Shown here: in pieces, positions 29,392-37,902 of the stretch
Position numbering within the stretch: position 1 is the first letter of the stretch
How the letters are laid out: every line of letters begins with the position of its first letter
DNA from: Sphingomonas jejuensis
Lineage (GTDB): Bacteria > Pseudomonadota > Alphaproteobacteria > Sphingomonadales > Sphingomonadaceae
Direction of reading: 5' to 3'
NCBI RefSeq assembly: GCF_011927695.1
Contig: NZ_JAATJE010000002.1
Location: forward strand, 110,001-174,000
DNA length: 64,000 nt
Made by a program: the position numbers and the translations under genes
Notes under the pieces: model-generated
Told to the model about the DNA's origin: nothing
Database searches by the model: none
What the model saw: the letters and a program-made list of their open reading frames with translations, nothing else

Positions 29392-29637
29392 TCAGTTGCC
29401 GCCGGAGATCCGATCCTCGCGAAAAGGGAAATTCGGCTGGGTAAGAAGCTCCAGGCGCGCCTCACGCCACTGCGCTTCGGTGCGGCAAATCTCTTCCCGG
29501 CGGTAGGGATGCGATCGCACCTGCTCCCGACAGATCAAGAGATCCGAACCCGGTGGCGTGCCGCCAGCAGCTGTATGGGTGGCCGTCGGGGCTGGTGCTG
29601 CCTGGAGAACCAGACTTAGAACTGCGGTCGCGATCAT
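29392..29637 (-). CDS. small secreted Cys-containing protein
   Basis: An 81-residue protein with a signal peptide (MIATAVLSLVLQAAPAPTA) and a mature part containing two cysteines in LLICREQVRSHPYRREEICR followed by TEAQW. Small periplasmic proteins with a Cys-Arg...Arg...Cys-x-Thr-x-x-Gln-Trp pattern are common in sphingomonads, but I know no function. GGGAGA lies about 8 nt before the ATG. The opposite strand has an overlapping open frame without a signal peptide or ribosome-binding site, which I discount. Confidence 0.6.
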   Translation of the reverse strand: MIATAVLSLVLQAAPAPTATHTAAGGTPPGSDLLICREQVRSHPYRREEICRTEAQWREARLELLTQPNFPFREDRISGGN

Positions 29638-29756
29638 GCACTTTCTCCCTAGGGGCGAAGGAACTGATTCGATCAGAACGCCTGTGACTTGAGTGTAAAC
29701 ACCAAGCTGGTCTTCCGACATGAATTGTTACACCCGATTCAGCGGCAAACCGGAAT

Positions 29757-30611
29757 TCAGAGCGGCAGGCCGGCCTGGCACCGCTCCAGCTCGACCGGAT
29801 CATGCGTGCAGGTGACGGTGACCTCATCCCGCTTCTCGACGGACAGGGCACGCAGGCGGGCCTGGTTGTTCAGCCGGCTGGTGGCGTCCACTTCCATCAG
29901 CCGCTGGTAGGCGCAAAGGCCGGGCGTACAGCGTCGCCGCGCCGACCGCATCTCGCCGCGATAGAAGTAGGCGTCGCCCGCATGCAGCAGCCAGCCGGCG
30001 GCGCCGCGATCGATCGCCACGCCGGCATGTCCCCAGGTGTGGCCGGGAAGCGGAACCATCAGGATCTCGGGCGGCAACCCCTCCAGGTTCCTGACGGCAT
30101 CGAACCCGAACCACGGCTCCCCGCGCGCGCCATAGGTTCGCCAGCCCGCGACCTCGTCCAGCTGCCGCCGTCGCCACCGGTTTTGCGCGACGATGCCGCG
30201 GTGCGGGCCCAGGGCATCGTCATATTCCCGCTTCATCACGTGGACGGTGGCCTTCGGAAAATCTTCAAGCCCGCCGGCGTGATCGAAATCCAGATGCGTG
30301 GCGATGATATGGCGCACGTCCGTTGCCTGGTAACCCAGCGCCTCGACCTGCCGGATGGCGGTCTCCCGCTCGTGCAGGCGGATGTTGAGCATCGTCCGCC
30401 ATGCCAGCGTGATGCGCGGATCGGGCCGCCGGTGAGGATGCGCGACGTCGCGCAGGCCATATCCGGTGTCGACCAGCACCAGGCCGTGCGCATTCGTTTC
30501 GACCAGGAGGCAATGGCAGACGATTTCACCGAAAATGCTGGTGCTGCGTCCGTCAAACAGTGCGCCGCCCAACGGACAATCGGTGCCGCAGTTCAGATGG
30601 TGAATGCGCAA
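29757..30611 (-). CDS. MBL-fold metallo-hydrolase
   Basis: A 284-residue beta-lactamase-fold hydrolase with the zinc motif ATHLDFDHAGG, the later ligand regions PLPGHTWGHAGV and LLHAGDAY, and a C-terminal CTHDPVE. It is similar to lactonase-like cytoplasmic MBL enzymes; substrate not assignable. A TTG at 30611 is preferred: GGGAG precedes it at good spacing and it yields the family-like start RIHHLNCGT. An ATG at 30647 is the alternative. Confidence 0.88.
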   Translation of the reverse strand: MRIHHLNCGTDCPLGGALFDGRSTSIFGEIVCHCLLVETNAHGLVLVDTGYGLRDVAHPHRRPDPRITLAWRTMLNIRLHERETAIRQVEALGYQATDVRHIIATHLDFDHAGGLEDFPKATVHVMKREYDDALGPHRGIVAQNRWRRRQLDEVAGWRTYGARGEPWFGFDAVRNLEGLPPEILMVPLPGHTWGHAGVAIDRGAAGWLLHAGDAYFYRGEMRSARRRCTPGLCAYQRLMEVDATSRLNNQARLRALSVEKRDEVTVTCTHDPVELERCQAGLPL

Positions 30612-30665
30612 GGATGATCTCCCGCAGGCTTGCCGGGCAGGAGCCATCCCCTACCCGGCCATCCG

Positions 30666-31520
30666 TCAACCGATCTGCGCGTCCTGCGCGCCGCTGTCCG
30701 GCCGCGCCGGTCCCAGGATCGGCTCCTCGCCCAACGGCCGGTTCTGGAAGACGGTGAACGTCCCGCGGCCATCCACCGCAGGGCCGTCGGTCCAGCGCCC
30801 TTCGGGCACCGATCCAACGGCAGCAGTGGCGTAGAAGTTATAGTTGTTCTCCTGATCCTCCATCTCCTGCGGAAAGCTGTTGGGGATCGGCAGGTTCGCG
30901 GACGGGCCGCCCAGCTCCTCCAGCACCGCCAGCCACTGCTGCTGGTGCATGGTGTCGCGCGCGATCATGTAATGGAGCATCTTCTTCATGCCCTCGTCCT
31001 CCGCCGCGTTGAACAGACGGACGGCGAGCACGCGTCCGGTGCTTTCCGCGGCAACGTTGCAGTACATGTCGGCCGCCGCATTTCCGCTCGCGTAGATGTG
31101 GCTCATGTTGAATGGTACGCCGTCGGAATCCATCGGCATGGCCGCCAGCCCGCCGGACAGCAGGTTCTTGTGGATCAGTCCCTCGATCGATGCCTTGGCG
31201 CTGCCGCCGCCCATCACCGCTCCGACGATGCCGTCGGCGGCACCTTCTTCCTGCAACGAGGCCGGTGCCGTCTCAAGGTTCAGCGCAACCGCGGTTGCCA
31301 GCATCTCGATATGGCCAATCTCCTCCGTCGCCGTGTGGAGCAGCATGTCGCGATACTTGGTTGTGGGCGCGCGATTTCCCCATGCCTGGAAGAAGTATTG
31401 CATGCAGACGCGGATCTCGCCCTCGACACCGCCGATCGCCTGCTGAAGCATTCGTGCGAATTGTGGGTTGGGCTTGGCAACAGTGACCGGATATTGCAGC
31501 CGCTTGTCGTGAAAGTACAT
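30666..31520 (-). CDS. manganese catalase
   Basis: A non-heme dimanganese catalase that dismutates hydrogen peroxide. The four-helix-bundle ligands are visible as Glu35 in GGVEGEIRVCMQYF, Glu67 and His70 in EEIGHIEML, and the second pair around TGRVLAVRLFNAAEDEG and RDTMHQQQW. Length 284 is normal. The strong ribosome-binding site GAGGAGG precedes ATG 31520; the longer frame lacks one. With the heme catalase-family gene this makes two peroxide-defence genes in the window. Confidence 0.95.
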   Translation of the reverse strand: MYFHDKRLQYPVTVAKPNPQFARMLQQAIGGVEGEIRVCMQYFFQAWGNRAPTTKYRDMLLHTATEEIGHIEMLATAVALNLETAPASLQEEGAADGIVGAVMGGGSAKASIEGLIHKNLLSGGLAAMPMDSDGVPFNMSHIYASGNAAADMYCNVAAESTGRVLAVRLFNAAEDEGMKKMLHYMIARDTMHQQQWLAVLEELGGPSANLPIPNSFPQEMEDQENNYNFYATAAVGSVPEGRWTDGPAVDGRGTFTVFQNRPLGEEPILGPARPDSGAQDAQIG

Positions 31521-31655
31521 GAAGGTCCTCCTCGCTATGCTACGAGGTGAACGGACAAACTCCACGCAAGTCGTTCCGCTAACAGTATGAAATCGCTGTA
31601 TTTTTGGCTGATCTCGGTTGTAGATCTGGATCAGGACTGCGGTCCGCCGGGTCGG

Positions 31656-32264
31656 TTACGCGGGCAGCAGCTCTCGCGCCATCAGGTCGCGGCGCAGCGT
31701 CTCGGCATCGCGGAACAGATGCCCGGCCATGCCGACCGCTTCCGCCCCGGCGATGTTCTCCGCACGGTCGTCGACGAACAGCATGGCCGATGCCGGCAGC
31801 CCGAAGCGCCGCTCCGCCAGGCGGTAGATCGCGGCGTCGGGCTTCACCAGCCGCTCCTCCCCCGACACGATGATGTCGCGCATCGGGCCGAACAGCCGGG
31901 GATGGTTGGCGCGCACGGGCACGAAGAACTCGTGGCTGAAGTTGGTGATGCCGAACATCGGCACGCCCGCTGCCGCCAGGTCGTCGATGATCGCCTGCAT
32001 GCCCGCGATCGGTGCACCCAACGTTTCGCCGAACCGCGGACCCCAGACCTCGATGAGCGCGCGGTGCTGCGGGTGCTCCGCGATCAGCTCGGCGCTTGTC
32101 TCGGCAAAGGGCCGGCCCGCATCATGCTGGAAATGCCATTCCTCCGTCAGCACCTCGCTGAGGAAGAGATCAAGCGCGTCCTCGTCCGCGATCATCCCGC
32201 GGTACAGCGCCCGCCGATCCCAGGGCAGCAGCACGTTGCCGACATCGAAGACGACCGCCGACAC
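31656..32264 (-). CDS. HAD family hydrolase
   Basis: A 202-residue haloacid-dehalogenase-type phosphatase: motif I VVFDVGNVLLPWD, motif II region GITNFSHE, Lys in VKPDAAIY and motif IV FVDDRAENI. It resembles YihX-type sugar-phosphate phosphatases. The frame extends to an ATG at 32324, but that would place a strong terminator inside its first 20 codons. The GTG at 32264 gives the standard N-terminus directly before motif I, so I chose it. Confidence 0.88.
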   Translation of the reverse strand: MSAVVFDVGNVLLPWDRRALYRGMIADEDALDLFLSEVLTEEWHFQHDAGRPFAETSAELIAEHPQHRALIEVWGPRFGETLGAPIAGMQAIIDDLAAAGVPMFGITNFSHEFFVPVRANHPRLFGPMRDIIVSGEERLVKPDAAIYRLAERRFGLPASAMLFVDDRAENIAGAEAVGMAGHLFRDAETLRRDLMARELLPA

Positions 32265-32275
32265 GCCCCGAACGT

Positions 32276-32308
32276 CAAAAACCCGCTCCCCGGTGCCGGG
32301 AAGCGGGC
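32276..32308 (-). terminator. rho-independent terminator of rpmJ
   Basis: Read on the minus strand, a 12-bp stem (CCCGCTTCCCGG / CCGGGGAGCGGG, one U-G wobble) with a 2-nt loop is followed by TTTTT. It lies just downstream of the rpmJ stop codon and upstream of the chosen HAD start. Confidence 0.88.
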
Positions 32309-32332
32309 GATCCCCCTCCGCCATGCCGGGCG

Positions 32333-32458
32333 TCAGCCCTGGCGGGCCTTGAAGCGGCGGTTGGTCTTGTTGATGACGTAGGTGCGGCCGCGACGGCGGA
32401 TCACGCGATTGTCGCGGTGACGGTCCTTCAGCGACTTCAGCGAATTGACGATCTTCAT
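32333..32458 (-). CDS. rpmJ: 50S ribosomal protein L36, type B
   Basis: A 41-residue protein, [20 protein letters not shown] then [21 protein letters not shown], is a clear zinc-free (type B, YkgO-like) L36. The two upstream Cys/His zinc ligands of type A are absent. The open frame extends 42 codons further upstream, but the MKI start is the family start. A terminator follows immediately. Confidence 0.96.
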   Translation of the reverse strand: MKIVNSLKSLKDRHRDNRVIRRRGRTYVINKTNRRFKARQG

Positions 32459-32504
32459 GGCGCGCGCCTGCTCTTCAAGAATCTTGTTCGAAACGGAAGC
32501 GGCG

Positions 32505-32533
32505 CGGGTATCCGCCCGGCCGTCCCAAGTCAA
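32505..32533 (-). promoter_or_regulatory. candidate housekeeping promoter for rpmJ
   Basis: On the minus strand TTGACT (32533-32528) and TACCCG (32510-32505) are separated by 17 nt, about 50 nt upstream of rpmJ. The -35 is good and the -10 weak. Confidence 0.35.
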
Positions 32534-32625
32534 GTCGGCGGCCAGCCGGGCGGGATCAACGATGGATCGTTTGCGCGCCGTCACGGTTTCGCTAAGGCGA
32601 CCCGTCTTTCCAGAGGATACCGACC

Positions 32626-33207
32626 ATGTATCGCCTCGCTTCCGCTGCCCTCCTGCTTTCGCTCGGCGCTTGCGCCGCGCGCACGCCGCCGATCGAGGTC
32701 ACCCGCTTCAATCTGGGCACGCCGATCGAGCGGGGCTCGGTCGCCGTGCGCGCCAATGACGGTCAGGATCAGCAGAGCCTCGCCTTTCGCCTTTATGCCG
32801 GCGCCGTCAGCGACGAGCTTGGCCGGGTCGGCTATGTCCCCGGGCAGGAGGAAACCAGCCTCTACCTCGCCACCGTTGATGTCGCCACCGGCACGCGCGC
32901 GGCCCTTGCCACCCGGTCCCCGGTCAGCATCGGCATCGGGGGCGGCACCGGCGGCTTCCGCGGTGGCGGCGTGGGCCTCGGCGCATCCTTTGGCCTCGGC
33001 GGCCGCCCGCGCGACACGGTGGTGACGGAGCTGCGCGTCCAGATGACTCGCCGGTCGGACGGCACCACCGTCTGGGAAGGGCGCGCGCAGGGCGAGGCGC
33101 AGGTGGGCACCGACGCGGCCGATCCCGATGTCGCCGCCCGCCGCCTTGCCGCGGCGCTGTTCTCCGACTTCCCCGGCAACAATGGCGAGACCGTGAGCGT
33201 CCGATGA
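32626..33207 (+). CDS. DUF4136-type lipoprotein
   Basis: A 193-residue protein with a lipoprotein signal ending in LGAC and a single beta-rich domain of the DUF4136 type, interrupted by a Gly-rich stretch (about 103-125). Such lipoproteins are widespread in proteobacteria with no known function. Its last codons overlap the M14 peptidase ATG by 4 nt. Confidence 0.78.
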   Translation: MYRLASAALLLSLGACAARTPPIEVTRFNLGTPIERGSVAVRANDGQDQQSLAFRLYAGAVSDELGRVGYVPGQEETSLYLATVDVATGTRAALATRSPVSIGIGGGTGGFRGGGVGLGASFGLGGRPRDTVVTELRVQMTRRSDGTTVWEGRAQGEAQVGTDAADPDVAARRLAAALFSDFPGNNGETVSVR

Positions 33208-34322
33208 GCCTTGAGATTTCCGCCGCCTTTGATGGCGGCAACATTCGCGTGCTGGGGATCGACGGCGACCGCGCCGATCTGGAGATCGTGGCGGATACGG
33301 GGTCCGACTTCTACCAATGGTTCTACTTCCGCGTCGCCGGCGCCCGCGGCCGCCCGCTCGAGCTGCGGATCACCAACTGTCGGGGTGCCGCCTACGCCTT
33401 CGGCTGGCCCGGCTACCGGGCGCGCGTGTCCACCGATCGGGAAAACTGGCGCCAGGCGGAGACCAGCTTCGACGGCGACGTCCTCACCATCCGCCACACG
33501 GGCGATGCAGACGTGCTGTGGGTCGCCTATTTCGCGCCCTATTCGATGGACCGGCACCATGATCTGGTCGCCCGCATCGCCGCCCACGACGGCGTTCGTG
33601 TGCGCGAGCTCACCCGCACGCTCGACGGGCAGCCGCTGGACATGCTGACGCTGGGCGACGGTCCCAAGCAGCTGTGGTTCTACGCGCGCCAGCATCCGGG
33701 CGAGACCATGGCCGAATGGTGGATGGAAGGCGCGCTTGAAAAGCTCGTCGACCCGGCGGACGCCGCCGCCCGCACGCTGCGGGAAAAGGCAACCATCCAC
33801 CTCGTTCCCAACATGAACCCCGATGGCTCGCGCCGCGGCCATCTGCGCACCAACGCCATCGGCGTGAACCTCAACCGCGAATGGCACGATCCCAGCCCCG
33901 GCCGCAGCCCGGAGGTCTTCGCCGTGCGCGCCGCCATGGACGAAACGGGCGTCGACTTCGCCATCGACGTTCATGGGGACGAGGCCATCGCCGCCAACTT
34001 CTTCGCCGGCTTCGAGGGCATTCCGTCGCTGAAGGAGGATCGGCAGCGCCTCTACACCCGCTATGCGCAGGCGCTGGCGGCCTACACGCCCGACTTCCAG
34101 CTCGATCTGGGCTACCCGGTCAGCGCCCCCGGTACCGCCAACCTGTCGATGTCGACCGCGCAGGTGGCCGAACGCTTCGGCGCCGTCGCCATGACGCTGG
34201 AAATGCCGTTCAAGGATCATGACGCCAACGCCGATCCGGATCATGGCTGGTCCCCCGACCGGTCGAAGCGGCTGGCCCATGCCTGCCTGGATGTTCTCGC
34301 CGGCATGATCGACGAGGTCTGA
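33204..34322 (+). CDS. M14 zinc carboxypeptidase, cytosolic carboxypeptidase-like
   Basis: A 372-residue protein without signal peptide. It has an N-terminal beta domain (about 1-115, with FYQWFYFRV), then a carboxypeptidase domain: zinc ligands His and Glu in [13 protein letters not shown], substrate-binding [15 protein letters not shown] and NLNREW, third ligand His in DVHGDEAI, and the catalytic Glu in TLEMPFKD. This is the layout of bacterial relatives of eukaryotic CCP/AGBL deglutamylases. Substrate in bacteria is unknown. It is translationally coupled to the lipoprotein gene. Confidence 0.9.
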   Translation: MSLEISAAFDGGNIRVLGIDGDRADLEIVADTGSDFYQWFYFRVAGARGRPLELRITNCRGAAYAFGWPGYRARVSTDRENWRQAETSFDGDVLTIRHTGDADVLWVAYFAPYSMDRHHDLVARIAAHDGVRVRELTRTLDGQPLDMLTLGDGPKQLWFYARQHPGETMAEWWMEGALEKLVDPADAAARTLREKATIHLVPNMNPDGSRRGHLRTNAIGVNLNREWHDPSPGRSPEVFAVRAAMDETGVDFAIDVHGDEAIAANFFAGFEGIPSLKEDRQRLYTRYAQALAAYTPDFQLDLGYPVSAPGTANLSMSTAQVAERFGAVAMTLEMPFKDHDANADPDHGWSPDRSKRLAHACLDVLAGMIDEV

Positions 34323-34428
34323 GCGTCTTGGACGCGGCGGATCGCTCGCACGCGGTCTCGATCATGCCGCGTCTCGACCGCTCGCGACCGCACCGGCTAA
34401 GAGCGCGCCGACGCCAAGGGAGTTTTCC

Positions 34429-35121
34429 ATGTCCAACCTCGTCCTGATCCGCCACGGCCAGTCGGCCTGGAACCTGGAGAACCGCTTCACCGGCTGGTGG
34501 GACGTGGACTTGACCGATCAGGGCGTCGCGGAGGCCAAGGCGGCAGGCCGGCTCCTCGCCGAACGCGGTCTGGACTTCGACATCTGCTTCACCAGCCTGC
34601 AGAGCCGCGCGATCAGGACGCTGCACCTGGCGCTGGAGGAGATGGGCCGCCTGTGGCTGCCCGAGGTGAAGGACTGGCGCCTGAACGAGCGTCACTATGG
34701 CGGGCTCACCGGGCTCAACAAGGCGGAGACCGCCGAACGCCACGGTGACGAGCAGGTCCGGATCTGGCGGCGCAGCTTCGACACGCCGCCCCCGCCGATG
34801 GAGGCTGGCAGCGACTACGACCTGACTCAGGATCGTCGCTATGCGGGTATCGACGTGCCGGCGGCCGAAAGCCTCAAGGACACGATCGCCCGCGCCCTTC
34901 CTTTCTGGGAGCAGAACATCGCGCCGGAGCTGCGGGCGGGGCGCCGCGTCCTGATCGCCGCACACGGCAACTCGCTGCGCGCTTTGGTGAAGCACCTGTC
35001 GGGTATCCCGGACAACGAGATCGTGGGGCTGGAGATCCCGACGGGCAAGCCGCTGGTCTACGCCCTGGATGCGGACCTGACGCCCACCGACCGCTACTAC
35101 CTCGCCGATCGCGCCGCCTGA
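34429..35121 (+). CDS. gpmA: 2,3-bisphosphoglycerate-dependent phosphoglycerate mutase
   Basis: This glycolytic enzyme interconverts 3- and 2-phosphoglycerate. The phosphohistidine motif [20 protein letters not shown] is at the N-terminus, with [12 protein letters not shown] and the second His in [14 protein letters not shown]. Length 230 is normal. AGGGAG precedes the ATG. Confidence 0.96.
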   Translation: MSNLVLIRHGQSAWNLENRFTGWWDVDLTDQGVAEAKAAGRLLAERGLDFDICFTSLQSRAIRTLHLALEEMGRLWLPEVKDWRLNERHYGGLTGLNKAETAERHGDEQVRIWRRSFDTPPPPMEAGSDYDLTQDRRYAGIDVPAAESLKDTIARALPFWEQNIAPELRAGRRVLIAAHGNSLRALVKHLSGIPDNEIVGLEIPTGKPLVYALDADLTPTDRYYLADRAA

Positions 35122-35133
35122 TCGCTGGGATGC

Positions 35134-35156
35134 GGGGCAGGCCGTCGGGCCGCCCC
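35134..35156. terminator. possible terminator hairpin between gpmA and GGDEF gene
   Basis: GGGGC-A-GGCC / GGCC-GCCCC forms a 9-bp stem with one bulge and a 4-nt loop in the gap between convergent genes; it ends at the stop codon of the GGDEF gene. No T-run. Confidence 0.4.
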
Positions 35157-35750
35157 CTAGAGGACGTTCCGCTTCAATCGGTACATGTCGCCGTCGGCCC
35201 GCCCCAGCGCGGTGCCGCCGGCGTCGTTCACCACCAGGGTCGTGACACCCACGGAAACGCTCACGCGCATTCCGTTGGCCATGGGGGTGGCCGCGATCAC
35301 CTCGGCCAGCGACTGCGCCTTTTCACGGGCGGCCTCCTCGCTGACGCTGTGCAGCAGCACGCCGAACTCATCGCCGCCCAGCCGCGCCGCCAGGTCGCCG
35401 GCGCGGATATGCTCCTTCAACAGCTCGGCGACATGGATCAACGCCAGATCGCCTGCCCCATGACCGTGGAAATCGTTGATCCCCTTCAGTCCGTCGAGGT
35501 CGATGTAGAGCAGAGCGGCCGACGTGCCATACCGGGCGACGCGCGCGATGGTGCGCTCCAGCTCTCGTTCGAACATCCGGCGGTTGGGAAGCGGCGTCAG
35601 CGTGTCGCTGTCCGCCAGCGCCTCCAGCTCGGCGATGCGGATGCCCATCATACGCACGGTCTCGCGCAGCGCGGCGTTCTCCTCGACCAGTCGGGAGGAA
35701 CGACGCTCGACCGGGTCGAGCGGACTGGTAATGCCGCTCATTCGACTCAT
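35157..35750 (-). CDS. GGDEF diguanylate cyclase with coiled-coil N-terminus
   Basis: A 197-residue soluble protein: a short coiled coil (about 13-47), then a GGDEF domain with the active-site loop LGGDEFGV. The c-di-GMP inhibitory I-site RxxD is present (RAGD, five residues before GGDEF), so it is probably an active, feedback-inhibited cyclase. No sensor domain or membrane segment is seen; activity may depend on dimerisation via the coiled coil. Confidence 0.92.
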   Translation of the reverse strand: MSRMSGITSPLDPVERRSSRLVEENAALRETVRMMGIRIAELEALADSDTLTPLPNRRMFERELERTIARVARYGTSAALLYIDLDGLKGINDFHGHGAGDLALIHVAELLKEHIRAGDLAARLGGDEFGVLLHSVSEEAAREKAQSLAEVIAATPMANGMRVSVSVGVTTLVVNDAGGTALGRADGDMYRLKRNVL

Positions 35751-35896
35751 GCCTGGAAAAACTCCCTACGCAACAATACTGCAGCGGCCGGGCTCCGACC
35801 ACTGTCTTGGTTGGTGAACGTCCCGGTGGCGAATACGCTCCGGTGTCTCATCCGGCATGATTGCGCTTGGCATGCGCCGCTTTTAGGGACGGTCGG

Positions 35897-36382
35897 ATGA
35901 CGCAGGATGCCACCATCGGCCTCATCATGGGCAGCCAGTCCGATTGGGACACGATGCGCCATGCCGCCGACACGCTCGACCGGCTGGGGATCCCGCATGA
36001 GGTGCGGATCGTGTCGGCGCATCGCACGCCCGATCGCCTCGTCGACTATGCCCGCGGCGCACGGGATCGTGGCCTCCGCGCCATCATCGCGGGCGCCGGC
36101 GGTGCCGCGCATCTGCCGGGCATGGTCGCGGCGATGACACCGGTCCCGGTGCTGGGCGTTCCGGTCCAATCTGCTGCCCTGTCCGGCTTGGACAGCCTTT
36201 TGTCGATCGTGCAGATGCCCGGCGGCGTGCCGGTCGCGACCTTTGCGATCGGCAAGGCCGGGGCGATCAACGCCGCGCTGTTCGCCGCTGCGCTTCTTGC
36301 CGGCACCGACCCGGCGCTCGCAGGCCGTCTCGATCAATGGCGCGACGCTCAGACCCGCGACGTGGCTGACGCCCCGCGGTGA
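35897..36382 (+). CDS. purE: N5-carboxyaminoimidazole ribonucleotide mutase
   Basis: Class I PurE converts N5-CAIR to CAIR in purine synthesis. The 161-residue protein has [11 protein letters not shown] with the phosphate-binding loop and [12 protein letters not shown] 35897 is the family start; an ATG 36 nt upstream is in frame but lengthens the N-terminus atypically. It overlaps purK by 4 nt (GTGA). Confidence 0.95.
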   Translation: MTQDATIGLIMGSQSDWDTMRHAADTLDRLGIPHEVRIVSAHRTPDRLVDYARGARDRGLRAIIAGAGGAAHLPGMVAAMTPVPVLGVPVQSAALSGLDSLLSIVQMPGGVPVATFAIGKAGAINAALFAAALLAGTDPALAGRLDQWRDAQTRDVADAPR

Positions 36383-37476
36383 CGGCCCCGGACGCGTCTT
36401 TGCCGATGGTCCCGCCGGGGGCGACGATCGGCATCCTCGGCGGCGGTCAGCTTGGCCGCATGCTCGCCATCGCCGCCGCCCGGCTCGGGTACCGCACCCA
36501 CATCTACGCGCCCGAGGAGAGCGGCCCCGCTGCCGATGTCTGCGCCTGCTGGGTGCGCGGCGATTATGATGATGCCGACCGGGTGGCGGAGTTCGCCCGC
36601 GCCGTGTCGCTCGTCACCTTCGAGTTCGAAAATGTGCCGCTCGCCGCCGTGGAGCGGCTCGCCGGGCTTGCGGCCGTCCATCCGCCCGCCCGCGCCCTCG
36701 CCGTGTCCCAGGATCGCGCCGACGAAAAGCGCTTTGTTGAGTCGCTCGGCGGGGCGGTCGCGCCCTGGCGGCCAGTCGACGGCCGCCCCGGTCTCGATAC
36801 CGCGCTTGCTGCGATCTGCACGCCCGCGATCCTGAAGACCCGTCGCTTCGGCTATGACGGCAAGGGACAGGCGCGCATCGACACCGCGGCGGACGCGGAT
36901 GCGGCATGGGCGGCGATCGGTGGCGCCCCGGCGGTGCTCGAGGGGATGGTGGCGTTCGATGCGGAATTCTCCGTCATCGTGGCGCGCCGCGCGGACGGGA
37001 TGCTCGTCACCTACCCGCCCACCCGCAACGAGCATCGTGGCGGCATCCTCCACCGCTCGGTGGCGCCTGCAACCGGCATTCCGGCCCGGCTTCTCGAAGC
37101 CGCCGCCGCCCTCACCGCCCGCATCGCCGACGCTCTCGACTATGTCGGCGTGCTCGCCGTCGAGTTCTTCGCCGACGGTGAGGATCCGATCCTCAATGAG
37201 ATGGCGCCGCGCGTTCACAACAGCGGGCACTGGACCATCGAGGGCGCGGCGACGTCGCAGTTCGAAAACCACATCCGCGCCATCTGCGGCCTTCCGCTCG
37301 GGCCCACGTCGCTGACCGGGCGGTCTGCCGAAATGCTCAACCTGATCGGCGACGACATCGACGCCTGGCCGCGGCTGCTCGCCGAGCCCGGCGCGCATCT
37401 CCACCACTACGGCAAGCACGACGCGCGCCCGGGCCGCAAGATGGCCCACGTCACCCGGGTCACTGTCGCGCGCTGA
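36379..37476 (+). CDS. purK: N5-carboxyaminoimidazole ribonucleotide synthase
   Basis: This ATP-grasp enzyme makes N5-CAIR, the substrate of PurE. The 365-residue protein has the N-terminal [28 protein letters not shown]-grasp strand [13 protein letters not shown] and the metal-binding [17 protein letters not shown]. It starts with GTG overlapping the purE stop. Confidence 0.96.
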   Translation: MTAPDASLPMVPPGATIGILGGGQLGRMLAIAAARLGYRTHIYAPEESGPAADVCACWVRGDYDDADRVAEFARAVSLVTFEFENVPLAAVERLAGLAAVHPPARALAVSQDRADEKRFVESLGGAVAPWRPVDGRPGLDTALAAICTPAILKTRRFGYDGKGQARIDTAADADAAWAAIGGAPAVLEGMVAFDAEFSVIVARRADGMLVTYPPTRNEHRGGILHRSVAPATGIPARLLEAAAALTARIADALDYVGVLAVEFFADGEDPILNEMAPRVHNSGHWTIEGAATSQFENHIRAICGLPLGPTSLTGRSAEMLNLIGDDIDAWPRLLAEPGAHLHHYGKHDARPGRKMAHVTRVTVAR

Positions 37477-37494
37477 CCTCCGGTCGCCGGACAT

Positions 37495-37534
37495 GACAAA
37501 GCCGCGGTGCCGGCTTGGCGACCGCGGCTTTGTC
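37495..37534. terminator. bidirectional terminator after purEK
   Basis: A perfect 14-bp inverted repeat (GACAAAGCCGCGGT, 12-nt loop, ACCGCGGCTTTGTC) separates purK from a convergent gene. T-containing tracts on both strands make it work either way. Confidence 0.8.
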
Positions 37535-37575
37535 TTGCAGCGCTGCCTCGCTCCCGCCGAAGCGGGCGCGACGGC

Positions 37576-37878
37576 CTAGGCCTTCCGCGTACCCGTCATC
37601 GGCGACGTGCCGAACGCACCTGCGGTGACACCGCCGGTCAGCGTGTCGCCGTCGATCGTGGCCGTGCAATCGAGCGTGATCGCCATCGGCACCTTCATGT
37701 CCATCTTCCAGCTGAGGGTGTTGCCCTCGACCCGGCCGTCCAGGACGTCGAGCGATCCCATCGCCCCGGCATTGGTGCCCGTGAACCGGTCACCGTCGGT
37801 CTTCACCGTCAACGTCGACTTCTGCTCGCCCAGCGGCGACTTCACCACGCAATCCCACTCGCCATCCAGGTTGGACAT
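37576..37878 (-). CDS. small beta-rich protein, unknown function
   Basis: A 100-residue protein predicted to be all-beta, with repeated short G-x-W/T strands: LDGEWDCVVKSPLGEQ, GDRFTGTNAGAMG, VEGNTLSWKMDM and DGDTLTGGVTAGAFG. The pattern suggests a small calycin-like barrel; I do not know a named family. ATG 37878 has GGAG at 6 nt; another ATG lies one codon upstream. No signal peptide. It precedes the convergent terminator and follows the M16 gene's stop. Confidence 0.7.
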   Translation of the reverse strand: MSNLDGEWDCVVKSPLGEQKSTLTVKTDGDRFTGTNAGAMGSLDVLDGRVEGNTLSWKMDMKVPMAITLDCTATIDGDTLTGGVTAGAFGTSPMTGTRKA

Positions 37879-37902
37879 CATTCTCTCCTTTGAACCTTGT
37901 TG

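Noticed and set aside
29335-29619. Plus-strand small gene after pyk
   Set aside because: It lacks a ribosome-binding site and recognisable features, while the overlapping minus-strand frame has a signal peptide, a ribosome-binding site and a family-like pattern.
32264-32584. N-terminal extensions of the HAD hydrolase and of rpmJ
   Set aside because: Both open frames continue upstream, but the HAD extension crosses a strong terminator, and the rpmJ extension adds 42 residues to a 41-residue ribosomal protein with a well-known start.
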